Positions 10,953 to 22,132 of a stretch of 64,000 nt of DNA are shown here, one piece after another. Origin of the DNA: Capitella teleta (taxonomy: Eukaryota; Annelida; Polychaeta; Capitellidae); NCBI GenBank assembly GCA_000328365.1, contig KB297068.1, forward strand, positions 105,541 through 169,540. The letters run 5' to 3'. How positions within the stretch are numbered: position 1 is the first letter of the stretch; every line of letters starts with the position of its first letter. The notes beneath the pieces are model-generated. The model was not told the origin of the DNA. It did no database searches and saw only the letters and a list, made by a program, of their open reading frames with translations. A program made the translations under genes and the position numbers.

Positions 10953-11294
10953 CTAGGTTTCATAAGTAATTACAGCATCTTCCTCTCCAATGTACTTAAT
11001 TTTTAGTTTACCTTTAGCTAATTCATCAAGCACAAGACCAGTAAATAATTTTCGGGCACCTCCTTCTGTAAAATAATGGTAAAATTTACGACCCACAATC
11101 TCATCCTCGAGGAGTTCAATGACTTCTGGACTAAGTTTGCTGAATTCCGGAATCGACTGAACTCCTTCTTTCTTGATCAATCGAGACATTTTGTTCCTCT
11201 GCTTGTCGTCCAATTGTTGGAGACGATCTTTGTTTCTGGTGATGATTTCATGCCGGATGAGCTTTACAGCAGCTTTCTTCTTCTGTTGGGCCAC
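10953..11294 (-). CDS. Hypothetical protein, 3' exon (about 113 codons)
   Basis: A charged, helix-rich frame with codon use unlike the AT-rich surroundings: KKKAAVKLIRHEI, NKDRLQQLDDKQRNKMSRL, then FSKLSPEVIELLEDEIVG, FYHYFTEGGARKLFTGLV and a C-terminal DELAKGKLKIKYIGEED. It has no upstream ATG: the frame opens shortly after a stop and the first possible initiator is GTG. The sequence CCCAACAG just before AAGAAG could be a 3' splice site, so I read this as the last exon of a gene whose 5' exons were not found (they should lie above 11300). The last 40 residues loosely resemble a winged-helix fold, but I do not recognise the family. Confidence 0.5.
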   Translation of the reverse strand: MAQQKKKAAVKLIRHEIITRNKDRLQQLDDKQRNKMSRLIKKEGVQSIPEFSKLSPEVIELLEDEIVGRKFYHYFTEGGARKLFTGLVLDELAKGKLKIKYIGEEDAVITYET

Positions 11295-11316
11295 AGATTA
11301 TAATTATGGCTACAGA

Positions 11317-11390
11317 ATGTAGCTGACATACTACAGCGAGACGCAGGGGTCCCTGGACCTCGCCCGATTTATCTGTGCTATACAGAATGC
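11317..11390 (+). repeat. Partial copy of the hairpin-rich repeat
   Basis: It shares TAGCTGACAT-CTACAGCGAG with 3733-3760 and ACCTCGCCCGA-TCTGTGCTA with 3690-3710, but the two blocks are in reversed order relative to copy 1. The stem partner CGGGCGAGGT is missing. Confidence 0.5.
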
Positions 11391-11699
11391 AGCTATCAAC
11401 AATCATGACATGATAATGACTATCAATTTCATAATCAATATCATGATAATCATCATGATAATCAGATTATCGGCATAATCGGGGTATAATCCCTGTAACT
11501 TTAGGTCAATTGTAATCCAGTAATTCGCATTGAATAACATTTTATTATCATCAGATCATTGAAATCTATGTGGACTGATGACATTTATTGTGATCCACTG
11601 TATTGAAGTATCATGTCAATTCAGCAATACAGTGTTACTAGTATGAAGGTTAAGGCAGAACCTTATACTCGCATTTTGATTGTATTATTATGGTTATTA

Positions 11700-12973
11700 C
11701 AGTCAAAGCTCATTGTGTGGAACTTTTGGTTTTATAGAACTAATTTTGGGGTCTCTGTCAGATCCCTATCATTTAACCTTGCAAATTCAATGGATAATTA
11801 GAATTCCGCTTTGTTCGAACTTCCGGTTAGTACGAACCAAATATCCAGTCCCTTGAGCAGAGTTCACTCCAGCTATTACGAACCCACAATTTGATAGTCA
11901 ATCAAAATTAAAGATATTGCTCATTGAAGAATTATCCATACCCCTCTCAAGCAAATGTTGACTGTTTGCGTGTCACTGCTCTCAATCGACCTGATTATAC
12001 AAGCTAACTGTGATATTTCACACCTCAGTCTTAAATGAATATCAAAGCTGAGTGTGTCGCTCTGTTGTTGAGCAGGCCACCGATTTCAAAGTGGCAATCG
12101 GTTCCCTTATCTTTTGTTTGTGCAGAGACAAAAGTAATGATTAATCATGCCGCCAAAGAGATCAATCGCTAACATTCACCAAACGCTAATTGCAATTAGT
12201 CCAAATTTAGAAGACATAGCATATAACATGGACAAAATTGAAATGGATAATCATTCGATATTGATTTGATTCTTAGGATATTTTTCATATTAACGAAGAC
12301 CTGGAGAAAGATAGCATTTTTTGACTGAGCTGCTGCGCCATGCCTGTGCCAAAGGAGCTGATGTCTGCACAGCTGAGAAGTACTCTAACCTGGATGATCA
12401 TGTCGAAACATGCCAGGTTGCATCCTATAATGACATAATTGATGCCATTAAAGAATCTTAAGTCAGCCCAAACAAGTTCGAATGACGATGACAACGATGA
12501 CAGCGATGAGGAAAACAACGCAGTGACCTACACAGCAGCAATGCAGAGCAATTGAGACGACACGTGCAATCCTGTGCAAACGCAGATGATATTTTCAAAC
12601 ACCTCTCATCACTAGATGGATTTATCTCAGCATCGCAGCATAAGCATAAACAATCCACTATTGAATCTTTTTTTACTATATGATTGTATGTCGTGATGCA
12701 TTAATTTTATGCCGCAAATTTCAATAAAATATTTAAAGAAATCCCTCAACAAACTTTTTTTTTCTCTCTGTCAGGTGTTGACACACATGCTCCACTTACA
12801 TCTCCATTAGCTTAATTACATTATGATGTATCATTATGTGTATCACTACGTCAATTTATGAATCATAACTTTTTTTCTCGATTGGAGAATTGGATGTTCT
12901 CATATATAGAACTCCTGATATTACAAACTATTTTTTATGGCCCCTGAAGGTTCGTAATAAAGAGCTTTGACTG
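11700..12973 (+). mobile_element. pogo/Tigger-type DNA transposon, deletion derivative with intact TIRs
   Basis: Perfect 12-bp termini CAGTCAAAGCTC (11700-11711) and GAGCTTTGACTG (12962-12973) are flanked by TA on both sides (11698-11699 and 12974-12975), the Tc1/mariner-pogo target duplication. Transposase remnants: a possible N terminus at ATG 12147 (MPPKRSIANIHQT), then C-terminal pieces at about 12300-12463 (YSNLDDHVETC, YNDIIDAIKES) and 12598-12683. The last ends HKHKQSTIESFFTI before a stop. QSTIESFF matches the PCNA-interacting motif QxxIxxFF reported at the C terminus of pogo transposases. The catalytic DDE core is missing, so it could move only with help from a full element. The same right end is at 5325-5405. 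Confidence 0.87.
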
Positions 12974-12975
12974 TA

Positions 12976-13253
12976 ATTGTTAGGGGCAAGGTAGCTGTGG
13001 CAATGTAGCTTCAGGAGTCTAGTCTGAGATATGGTACACTTGGATGCATGGTGCTCATTCTGTGTTTTACACAGATAAATGTGATTACCATCTTATACTC
13101 TCTGGAAAAGGACACTCAGGGAGGGTTATGTTGTGAAGAGAGGTGAAGATCTTGAATTCCTATTGGCCTTAAGTTACTACAGCTAATAATTTTATTTTAA
13201 CATTTCTCATGCAATAGCATTTCTCCTGTGGCTGCAGACGCCTGTCACTCATC
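12976..13253. promoter_or_regulatory. Presumed 5' flank of the glutaredoxin-DEP-DUF547 gene
   Basis: The spacer between the pogo element and the start codon. A promoter or 5' UTR exon may lie here, but no defined motif is visible. The right end of the transposon is only 280 bp from the start codon. Confidence 0.3.
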
Positions 13254-15142
13254 ATGGCTCTCAAGGGACGCATTCTCATTTACTCCATCATTGGCTGTCC
13301 GCATTGCATGCGCGCCAAGAATACTCTGCAGGAACTCGGCCTGCCGTTTGTGGACATCAACCTGGATTCTTATCCTCAGTGCAGGGAACCCATGAAACAC
13401 AGGATCGGAAGAACCAGCGTTCCTCAGGTTTTCTTCAACAGCATTCACGTTGGAGGAAATGAAGATCTGCAGAAATTGGTGTGCCCTCAACTGAAATGTA
13501 TTCATTGATTTGATTTCCTGCGTTTATTACAGGTGAACAACAAGAAAGACTTTGAGGCTCTGGTTGCTGAAGTGACCAACATTGCTCCACCTGCTGACGC
13601 CCCCTACCCCCCTGACCCAGAAACTGCCGTGAATAATGGTGGATGCAATCTGTCACTGTATTTATTGCACTGTTAGATGCATAACTTTCATCCAGGCGGC
13701 CTCACTGATATCGTGTGTGAACCTGATGAATATGCCAGGCTTGTGATGGACTTGAAAGGAAGCGGCATCATCAAGGACCAAGGGGGCGGATTTTTGTCGC
13801 GATCGCAGAAGAGTTGCTTCAAAGGAAAAGATTTCGTCAGTTGGGTCACAAAGACGAAGCACTTGGGTGAGGGGCACTTGTCTCAATCTCTCTACATTAT
13901 ACGCTTTGTTCGTAGGACACCCTGAGGCATTGGAGATGGGTCAGATGCTGATTGATCAGCATTTTGGTCACCGAGTTGGTTCATCGAGTGTTGCTGTGTT
14001 CAAGGATGATGACACCATGTATCGGTTGATTGAGGATGATGAGAGCAGTGCACTGAACGCAGGAGAGACGTCCGAGTGTGCTATGATGCCTGTGAATGAA
14101 TTGGGAGAAGCAATTAGACGTCTTATTCTGCAGATCTACTCTGTGTTCCTTTCAGCTGACGGAAGGGTTCGTAGAGATCCTAGTGCGCTCATTCCAAGAA
14201 GTTAGAGTTTCTTTTGTAGTCTGTTAATTATAAGAGTATTGCAACCAGCTCTGAGTTTAAGAAATATGGCAAGTTGACTCGGGAGTTGGTTCGAGTTGAT
14301 ATAGAGAAAGCATCACGCGATGAGAAGGTGGCATTCTTCATCAATATCTACAATGCTCTTGTCATTCATGCCAACATTGTACGTGGACCTCCGAGCAACC
14401 TCTGGCAACGGTACAAGGTCAGTGGGTGTGTATGTACTTTGTCAAAAGTCAACTGTTTTTTACAGTTCTTCAATACGGTTCAATACATCATTGGGGGTCA
14501 GACATACAGCCTGCAAGACATAGAGAATGGCGTATTGAGGGCCAATCGAAAGGGTGTTGGTGAGGAGCACTGTTTGCTGTTCTTAGAGTTACATTTTTCT
14601 CTAACATCAGGAATGCTGTTTAAGCCATTCGGTAAGAATGATCCACGTTTGAAAATCTCTCTTGAAACTCCGGAACCTCTGATTCATTTTGCTCTCGTTT
14701 GCGGTGCCAAGAGTTGTCCTCCAATCAAAACCTTCTCGGCTCATGTGAGTCACGCTTCAGCAATCAATGAATCACATCACATAATTGCGCTATCACAGGG
14801 TCTACAACAACAACTGCAAATGGCCGCAGAAGCTTTTCTTGAGAGTGACAATGGTTGTCAGTTGGTGTCGTCTAAGAATGAAGTACGACTTTCAATGATT
14901 TTTAAATGGTATCAGGAAGACTTTGGCTCCAGCCATATTCAGGTCAGGACTTCTGTCACTTCTCTTGAAATTTATGTATTTAAATTCTGAATATGAATTT
15001 GTGATTGCTTTTCCAGGTTATTCAATTTGTTCACAATCACATGTCAAATGGAGCCAAGAAGGAAACACTTGGTTCTATGCTGCAGACGAACAAAGCTCAC
15101 ATCACATTCATGCCTTACGATTGGTCCATCAATTCCAAATGA
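13254..15142 (+). CDS. Glutaredoxin-DEP-DUF547 domain protein
   Basis: Nine exons: 13254-13478, 13533-13638, 13696-13866, 13916-14166, 14220-14417, 14466-14559, 14611-14744, 14799-14942, 15017-15142. All junctions keep frame; introns are about 50-75 bp; the product is 482 residues. Residues 1-90 form a glutaredoxin: GCPHC active site (C15-P-H-C18), TSVPQVF at 54-60 with the cis-Pro, and the GG turn at 67-68. A DEP domain spans about 120-205 (SCFKGKDFVSWV, HLGHPEALEMGQ). DUF547 follows from about 260 (SSEFKKYGKLTREL, VAFFINIYNALVIH, HFALVCGAKSCPP, FLESDNGCQL, IFKWYQEDFG). This is the architecture of the GRX_DEP subfamily, whose function is unknown; CPxC glutaredoxins can act on glutathione-mixed disulfides or carry Fe-S clusters, and DEP domains often bind membranes or GPCR-signalling partners. 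Both Cys and the cis-Pro are kept, so the redox domain may be active. Confidence 0.9.
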
Positions 15143-15217
15143 GATCAACCTCTACGATACTCGGATTCATATTTTGTTATACTTATAATTTTCCAGTTTA
15201 TTGTTTTCTTTTAGAAG

Positions 15218-15248
<31 letters not shown>

Positions 15249-15504
15249 ATGTACTTCTTGAAATTTAAAACATGAATCAATTTGAATGTGAGCTAATTAA
15301 GTTTTTCAATGATTTCCTTCATTTGAACTTGCATTTTTGAAAGTGCATGTAAGAGTAGAGTTGGCATTGTAATTGCTGTTTCCAGTCACAGGACAGCATT
15401 ACCATGTTTGAATGTGAGGGTTAGGTTACTTATGGTAGCTGAGCCTAGAATTTTCACATCGGCGCTGGAGGAATCTTGAGTCCTTATTAAATGAACAACT
15501 TAAA
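15143..15504. other. 3' flank of the Grx-DEP-DUF547 gene with T-run
   Basis: Contains a run of about 26 T (15219-15244) and AT-rich DNA. No gene seen. Confidence 0.6.
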
Positions 15505-15929
15505 TGAGTAATTATCGACCCATGCGTAAACCCGCCATTCTATTCGGGTCAAAGTGCCCCACATAATAAATGTATATATACTGTCGGTTGTTGTTGTTGT
15601 TGTTGAAGCGAATTGACAAACATTCACGAAGGGCTTAAAAAGCTGAGCATCAAACATGTTTTCCTCTATTTGTTCTCAGTTTTCAAGATGAATTTTCAAC
15701 TTTTCTAGGTGTAATTTTTGTTTCTTGATTTCTAGAATCAATTTTATTATTCAATTGCCAATAGAAATGATATTAAAAGTGTCACTGAACCTCACAAGAT
15801 TAATTTACCCCTTGGATAATGTGATCTTATATAATATGTTAATGCTTTTATGTCTTAGGCATTGTTTATAAAATGCAAATGCATTTTGTGGACATTATTC
15901 ACCCATGAATTGACAGAATTTCAAGAAAA

Positions 15930-16620
15930 AAAGGTGACCAAACCTGTGAACAGTTCTCTAAAATAGGTCGAACAAGTGTAGTAAAAAGTCTTATAGCTCT
16001 ACATATTGAGGGGCACTATAAAGAACGGTTCTCTTAATAATGCCAGACACACGATTTTAGCTTTTAAAACAATACATTCAATATAAGGGGTAAACGACAG
16101 ATTCTTATTAAAAACAACACCAAGGTCTCTGAATTCACAGACTCTTTCTCAAACATTTCAATCGAGATGATAATTAAAAGAAACAGGAGAGTGTAACCTA
16201 GTAATGGTAAGAACTTTACATTTCGATGGTTTAAAAGCCATACCCCAATTTGTACTCCATTTTAAAAGTTTATTTAAATCATTTTGTAATAATACAGAAT
16301 CACGATTAGAATTAATTGGCATAAAATTTTTGCAATCATCTGCAAACAAAGCAGTAAAAGCTGAGGAAACAGATCTCGGCATGTCGTTTATAAATAAAAG
16401 AAAAAGAAAAGGTCCCAAAATTGAACCCTGAGGAACGCCAGAGGTAACTGGGGTCCAGTCAGACTCCTCACCCTCAACTACGACACGCTGCACTCGATTC
16501 GATAAATAATCTTTGAACTAGTCTAAAAGAGAAGCAGATATTCCATAAAAATGCTCCAGTTTAAAAAGTAATAGTGAATGAGAAACAGAATCAAAAGCTT
16601 TAATTGCTAAAATCGAAATA
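15930..16620 (-). mobile_element. LINE reverse-transcriptase fragment
   Basis: On the minus strand, 16620-16495 reads KAFDSVSHSLL and onward. Then 16493-16158 gives SGVPQGSILGPFLFLLFIND and LFADD, the RT palm motifs, followed by the post-palm WSTNWGMAFKPSKCKVL. A degraded tail (ALLREPFF, YKTFYYT) continues to about 15930. It is interrupted by stops and lacks the endonuclease, so it is a dead fragment. It sits inside the inverted-repeat element at 15505-17340. Confidence 0.85.
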
Positions 16621-16864
16621 CATATGCATAATTATATAACGTTTAATTAATGCACAGATGCATGCAATGAGTCCATAACAAATTATAATGAGCAAAATTC
16701 TTGCAGTGCAGTATAGTACTCATGACATGAGTCAATCCGGAACACTTCTTTATGCGTGGAGATGCTCTCAAATCGCATTTCCAATTATAAACCCTAATTT
16801 CAAAATTTTCCTGAGGGAGCATTCTCCCGGACCTCCGAGGTAAGTGGGTTCGCTTTGTTCGCTT

Positions 16865-16978
16865 CGCTCGCTACGGCCCTGAGTAGCTAAATAAAACCCC
16901 GGTCCCGGGCTTCTGTTCTGGGCCCGTATTTCAGCTTGGTGAAGCCGTAAATCCCTCAAACCCCCATCATGCCTCTCG
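16865..16978 (+). mobile_element. Degraded 3' part of the tRNA-derived SINE, copy 3
   Basis: It matches the 3' half of the SINE copies at 2470-2832 and 50858-51183 in order: AACCCCGGTCCC, TTCTGTTCTGG, CCCGTAT, GGAGCCGTAAA-like and CCCCCATCATG. The tRNA-like head is missing. Confidence 0.65.
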
Positions 16979-17340
16979 CCTCACGTGATGACGCACTCAA
17001 CTTGTTTTCGCTCTCTGCGAAATGCGATGGAGTGCCACGATTATAAATAAGGCACTGAAAGGCAGCAATTATTATTCTTATTAGTGACTGTCAGTGTCAG
17101 TGAGGAATGCTGTGTGACGAGAGTTAATTTTAAAAGCAACATTGACAAAAAATAAAAATGAAAATAAAATAAATTAAACTTGTTTACTTCAGAAAACATT
17201 AAACACTTCAGATCTTGCAGAAGTTGCAGGCCGACTAAGACCAAATAACAACAACAACCGACAGTATATATACATGTATTATGTGGGGCACTTTGACCCG
17301 AATAGAATGGCGGGTTTACGCATGGGTCGATAATTACTCA

Positions 17341-18107
17341 TACAGATGTGAGCACTGTAGAGCACACACGCGCGAGGCGTTTAATTGTCTCTTTCTTTTA
17401 TAATTACTAATATCGCAAAAGATATTACATAATATGATTATTATTGTTTGCGAGTGTAAGGATTTATGACGTGGGCATAGCGCCATAGTTTTTAGAGGTC
17501 AGAGAATCTTGGCTGAACTCCATGACTTTTCTTGGAACGAACTGGAGCGAACCAGACATAATTTATTAATGACATACGAAGGTGGGGTTGCATTAGCCAA
17601 TAAGCTCCTGAGGTGTTATTATTCCAGCCAATCAGCAACCTTCGAGCTGACACACCCCCGCAAACAAGGTCAAGGTTCATCTTCATAACTTCCGCTCTGC
17701 AAAATTTCGTCAAACAATTCTCCATACGAGACGATTGCGCCTGGATTGGCAGTGTGATATGTAAGTACGTTGGTTGCGCTTGGTAAGGTGGCTTCTTGAT
17801 TAACAGCGAGTGCTTAGTTCTACTTTGTATGAATGTCTCTCGGCGGCGTTATGAGATCCCCACTAGATCGACCACAACACTCACATGATCACACATGCAT
17901 GATGATGATGATGATCATGATGCAATTCGCCAAGTCAAGTGACATTCACATTGTTATGATTGAATCATTTATTTAATATTCGTTGTCCATTTGTTGTCTT
18001 TAGATTGGAGTTTGTCACAATCGAATTCAAAGGTTGTCACTTAGTATTTAGTAAGTAAGTGGTATATGGCTGTTTATGCCAACTGTCATTAGACTGATCA
18101 ATATCAA
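17341..18107. other. Intergenic, no gene recognised
   Basis: No gene. A short ATG trinucleotide run is near 17899-17920. Confidence 0.6.
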
Positions 18108-18931
18108 CGGAGTGTCTATGTACAAGGCCGTAGGGGATATAGCTGTGAGCTACGTACCAGGCCGCCTGGTGTGGAGCGGGTAATGGTTTACGTACAGGGC
18201 CGCCGGGCGCCTAGCGTTGTGGCTATATACCAGGCGATATGAATGCTAGGAAGTTCATGACCTGCACTACTCGCCGGGATATTCGATTGAGCAAGTCCCA
18301 GGTCTACCCCATGTTAAAACCTATATGGGCAAAATTCATTATGAGCTGTTGCTAGCTAGGTAACATGTTGAACTGCTTTTGAAGTTATCAACGGCAACAG
18401 GGACACTGCTGGACTGCCTGTCGTACAGTGGCTACGCTTGCAAGCATGAAGACGGGTTTCGGTTGCATGAACCCGAGCCTTGCGCCTCGAGCTGCTCCTA
18501 GGACCTCCTGTGCCACAGGTTGCTCCTTCCAAGCGTTCAGAAGCTTGACTTTTCTCCATTCTTGCTATTCTCCCTTTATCCGCGCTATGCCAGCCTCCTC
18601 ATCTCTTCCCCCAAATTTCTCTGCTACTCCCTTGCCGTGCTTTCCTGGTTTAAAGCTTGAGTTGAAATTCCACTCTACACCACATGAAATGATGGCTACA
18701 CACACTGGAGACGGACACACGGCTTTCAGATCACACGCCCATAGCATTGCAACAATCCAAGGGCACTGAGCTAGAGTGATGCTCCTACTACCATCAACCC
18801 AGCAGCCTTGCATTTAGCTTGTGACTATATCCCAGGCGGCCTTGTACGTAGACCTCAACCCACTACACACCAGGCGGCCTTGTACGTAGCTCATGGCTAT
18901 ATCCCAGGCGGCCTGGTACGTAGACACTCCG
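18108..18931. mobile_element. MULE-like non-autonomous element with long compound TIRs
   Basis: The ends CGGAGTGTCTA (18108) and TAGACACTCCG (ending 18931) are inverted repeats that extend, with divergence, to about 18235 and from about 18813. Each arm is built from three units of about 35-38 bp with the core GTAC(A/C)AGGCCGCCTGG. AATATCAA lies just outside on the left (18100-18107) and one base out on the right (18933-18940): a perfect 8-bp, or 9-bp with one mismatch, target duplication. TIRs over 100 bp and a 9-bp duplication are typical of Mutator-like elements; 8 bp would fit hAT or P, but those have short TIRs. The 570-bp interior has open frames but no transposase motif, so it is non-autonomous; a captured host fragment cannot be excluded. 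Confidence 0.75.
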
Positions 18932-18940
18932 AAATATCAA

Positions 18941-21900
18941 ATACACAGACTGAGACTCACACAGCGACAGTCACATGCAGTTACACTGATCAAGTCAATG
19001 TCACCAGGTTACACTCACAGTGCAGTGATAAGGTGCACACCAAATACGAGTGACGAACAGTGAATATGTAACTGAAAGCGTGAGTGCCAATTGCCTGTTG
19101 ATTTGATTGTTGACAGTTGCCAGAAATAATTGTCAGTGTGTTTGATGCATTGGCAGGTTAAATAGTTGATCAAATCATGCTTGGCCTACTTTTTCCAACT
19201 TCTCTGCTCTGTGCTGCTTATAAGCATATTGACATGCACATGGGTTCTGTGGTGTTCGTGAATTGCTGATATTGATAAGTTGATAGAGGGTCACCCCAAT
19301 ATTTCTCACTTTGATACTTGGCTCAATTACATAATTGACAATATGTACCGGGCATAATCAGGATATGCGTCTGGAAACTCTTGATCCTGTCGTTAAGTGT
19401 TCTTTGAAACCCGGCTTTCACAGTAATTCCTTGATCTCTTCTTATCGATGAAGCTGCTTCGATAGGTTTTCCATGTTTCATGTCCATGTATTCCATGAGT
19501 CTACGTAGTCCTCATGATTGTTGTTACAGAAGAGATTTCAGCCCAATGCTCAGTGGATCAATTCAATCAACTTGGGTGGCTGGGCTGTGGTCATCTTACA
19601 TTGGGATAAGCTTCTTCACAGAACCAAAATAGGATGGTTGCTGGTCACATTAGACAGGTGGTAATTTTTTGTACTAACATGGTAAACATGTTGAAATCCG
19701 AAACCCAGCAAAAGTGGTAATTATAGGCTAGTTTTTGTCTCATACAGGTAGCCGTGAACACATTTGACTGTGGATCAATTCTAAAACCTCTTATTTAGTA
19801 TTAATGTCCTGTTTGATTCTTTGGTAGGAATTACTGAATACCCAGGCATTTACAGACATAATTATTCATTTTTGTATTATTCTTTCCAACAAGTGCTGCC
19901 TGTGAGTGTCTATTTAATTTCTCATTAGTCCATAGACACATTGAGTCATGGCCAGAATCATTTACGTCACAAGTCTCACAACCAAAACAAAAATAGCCTT
20001 AGCCTAACTCACTGGCTAAATTGTGTGCCTTGAAACCTTGAGTGTTCATTAGCCTAAATCAGAGAACAACACTAATTAATTATCCTTGCTTATGAAGTTA
20101 AGTATGTACAAAATTGTTGTTGAGTTGTTGACTCTTTAAGTCAAGAACTTGCTATGTGGCTTTATTCAAAGCTCAAGTGTGTTTGCATTTATCAGTTATG
20201 AACCTTATATTAAGTGTCACAGTGCTAATCCATGTACCCGATATACCTGTGAGGAAGTAGGGCGAATCATGAAGCGTTTGGAGATTATCTAGAAATGAAA
20301 TGCATCATAACCAACATATTTCAAATATATGTACATCATCATAAAATGAGATGGATATGTGTTATATAATATTTCCAATTAAGATATTTTTATGCCATAG
20401 TTATTATTTCAAAGAGATCAGTTCATTCGTATTCCTCGGATGCCCTCTCCTTAAAATCTGCGGTTCTGCATTTGGCAGAGTGACCATAAGCAAGTTGTTT
20501 ATCTAGGTGACTAGGTCATGTCATGGATGACAGCCACGGAGAATGCTTATGCTATGAGAAAGAGCAAGTGTAGGACGTCAACCCTCTTTGATGATTCCAG
20601 CCGCGATTTGGATGATCAACTGACCATAGTCTGCAGTGTGATAAAGAAGTTATGTAATGTGACTAATGTCCATTTCATGTCTGAATCTGTTGCTCAAAAG
20701 CTTCCTTCTGATTCCACACTCAGCTGATCTCTGGGTGCGTGATGCTGTAGTGCAATACATGATGTTGATGCAGAACGACTGAAATTGCTGCTGTGTGCAC
20801 CAGCGAGTGCTGCTGCGCACAAAGTGGCATATGTTTGATTTATCTCGCGTATCACTGTCATGGAGCGTCAATTGCTTTGCAATCTGTATGTTGGTTGCCA
20901 TTCCCCATGTGTTGTTTCATGTTTGTTGCCATGAAATAGTGAACATTAGGTGAAGTGGACAAAACATTTGAATGTTGTCGTTGTAGATTATTTACCGTAT
21001 TTTCCAAATGGGTTAAATAAAGTTGTTAAGTTAGTGAGGACTTTGGAAGGATTGTGTTTTTTTTTCTTTGGGAGGGGGGGGGGGGCGAGGTGGGGCTGTG
21101 ATTGGATGGGGCCTTGGGTGATAACATCATAATAAATCATTTAGCCTATTATTATAATTATATTTTTTTTTTCTCATTTTGACCGATGTCAACTGACTCA
21201 ACGTTGATCGATATTGCTTGTGACACCAAATTGTAGTATGTGTAATGAAGTCTGATTTGATTGCCCATCATAATTATATCATGGTGCTCAAATGCTCAAT
21301 TAAATCTATGATTTTATATGCCAGTCAGTCAGCATGAGCATAGATACCATGTGATGGAATTCCTAGAAATTCGCGAGAGTATTAGTAATTTTTAGTATGC
21401 CCGTCTGATTGGCCTTCATTATATGTGGTAGGGGTTTACATGTATTGCTTGTATCAAATAAAAGGGGCGATGCAGGTGCTAAAATCAATGCCTGTATGCG
21501 TGTATGAATATTATGATCAGAGATATTTTTGTTGTCTCATGAGCCTCTTAAAAAATTATGTCATTTCTTTTGTTACAAAATGATTTTCTATGCCTATGAC
21601 TTTGAGAAGCCTGAAATACTTGGCAGCTATGATGTTTGTATTAGGGCCTTCATAACGGAGCCACCATGAACGACCTCTGCTGGTTTATATATGTGTCTGT
21701 CAAATCTTCTATCTCTGAAGATTGATCCAATTCTCCTTTTAGGACTTCAGAGATCAATGCAGTGTCTCATTTTGTTATGATAGAAGTTAGAAATATTGGT
21801 AGATTCCTCATAAATTGTTATGGTTGTTTTCATAACACTTAAATGAGCCGTAATATGCAATAACAATTCAGTTATCTTAGGTGTGAATTGTTGTATTGAT

Positions 21901-22132
21901 ACTATTCAATAGCAAGACAAAGATTTCTTTGAAATATTGGTTCAATTATTGATATAATATAATGTTAGCTTATCTACGAATATTGATTATAATCTTTCAC
22001 CAATTTTAAACTTTAAAGTGGTATAACTGTGATATTGATTATGAATAACACAATTCTCACTTCTCTAATTCTATCCCTCAGATTTTTTGAGAGAAGCCAT
22101 CTTAGTTCATTTGCGTAAAAGAAAAGAAACTA
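18941..22132. other. Long intergenic stretch
   Basis: Mostly AT-rich with no recognised protein family. A 69-codon plus-strand frame at 20518-20727 (MSWMTATENAYAMRKSKC start) has fairly even codon use and could be a small gene or an exon, but it matches nothing I know. A G-run near 21066-21088 and a T-run near 21164 are low complexity. The 5' UTR of the next gene probably begins after a splice acceptor near 22104. Confidence 0.5.

Larger units (their letters stand above)
15505..17340. mobile_element. 1.84-kb element with near-identical ~100-bp inverted arms
   Basis: The left arm 15505-15604 (starts TGAGTAATTATCGACCC, ends in CTGTCGG(TTG)n) and the right arm 17241-17340 are reverse complements with about one mismatch outside the TTG run. 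Between them lie a minus-strand LINE fragment (about 15930-16620) and a degraded SINE 3' half (about 16865-16975). This could be one foldback-type or MITE-like element that gained insertions, or two insertions of one small repeat in opposite orientation. I saw no target-site duplication just outside the arms (AACTTAAA left, TACAGATG right). No transposase is visible. Confidence 0.7.

Noticed and set aside
11140-11294. Ribosomal protein S25 or other winged-helix assignment for the minus-strand exon
   Set aside because: Only a loose hydrophobic pattern in the last 40 residues agrees; length and key residues differ.
18356-18813. A coding gene inside the MULE-like element
   Set aside because: Three overlapping frames exist on both strands, but none shows a transposase or host family motif. 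Gene capture remains only a possibility.
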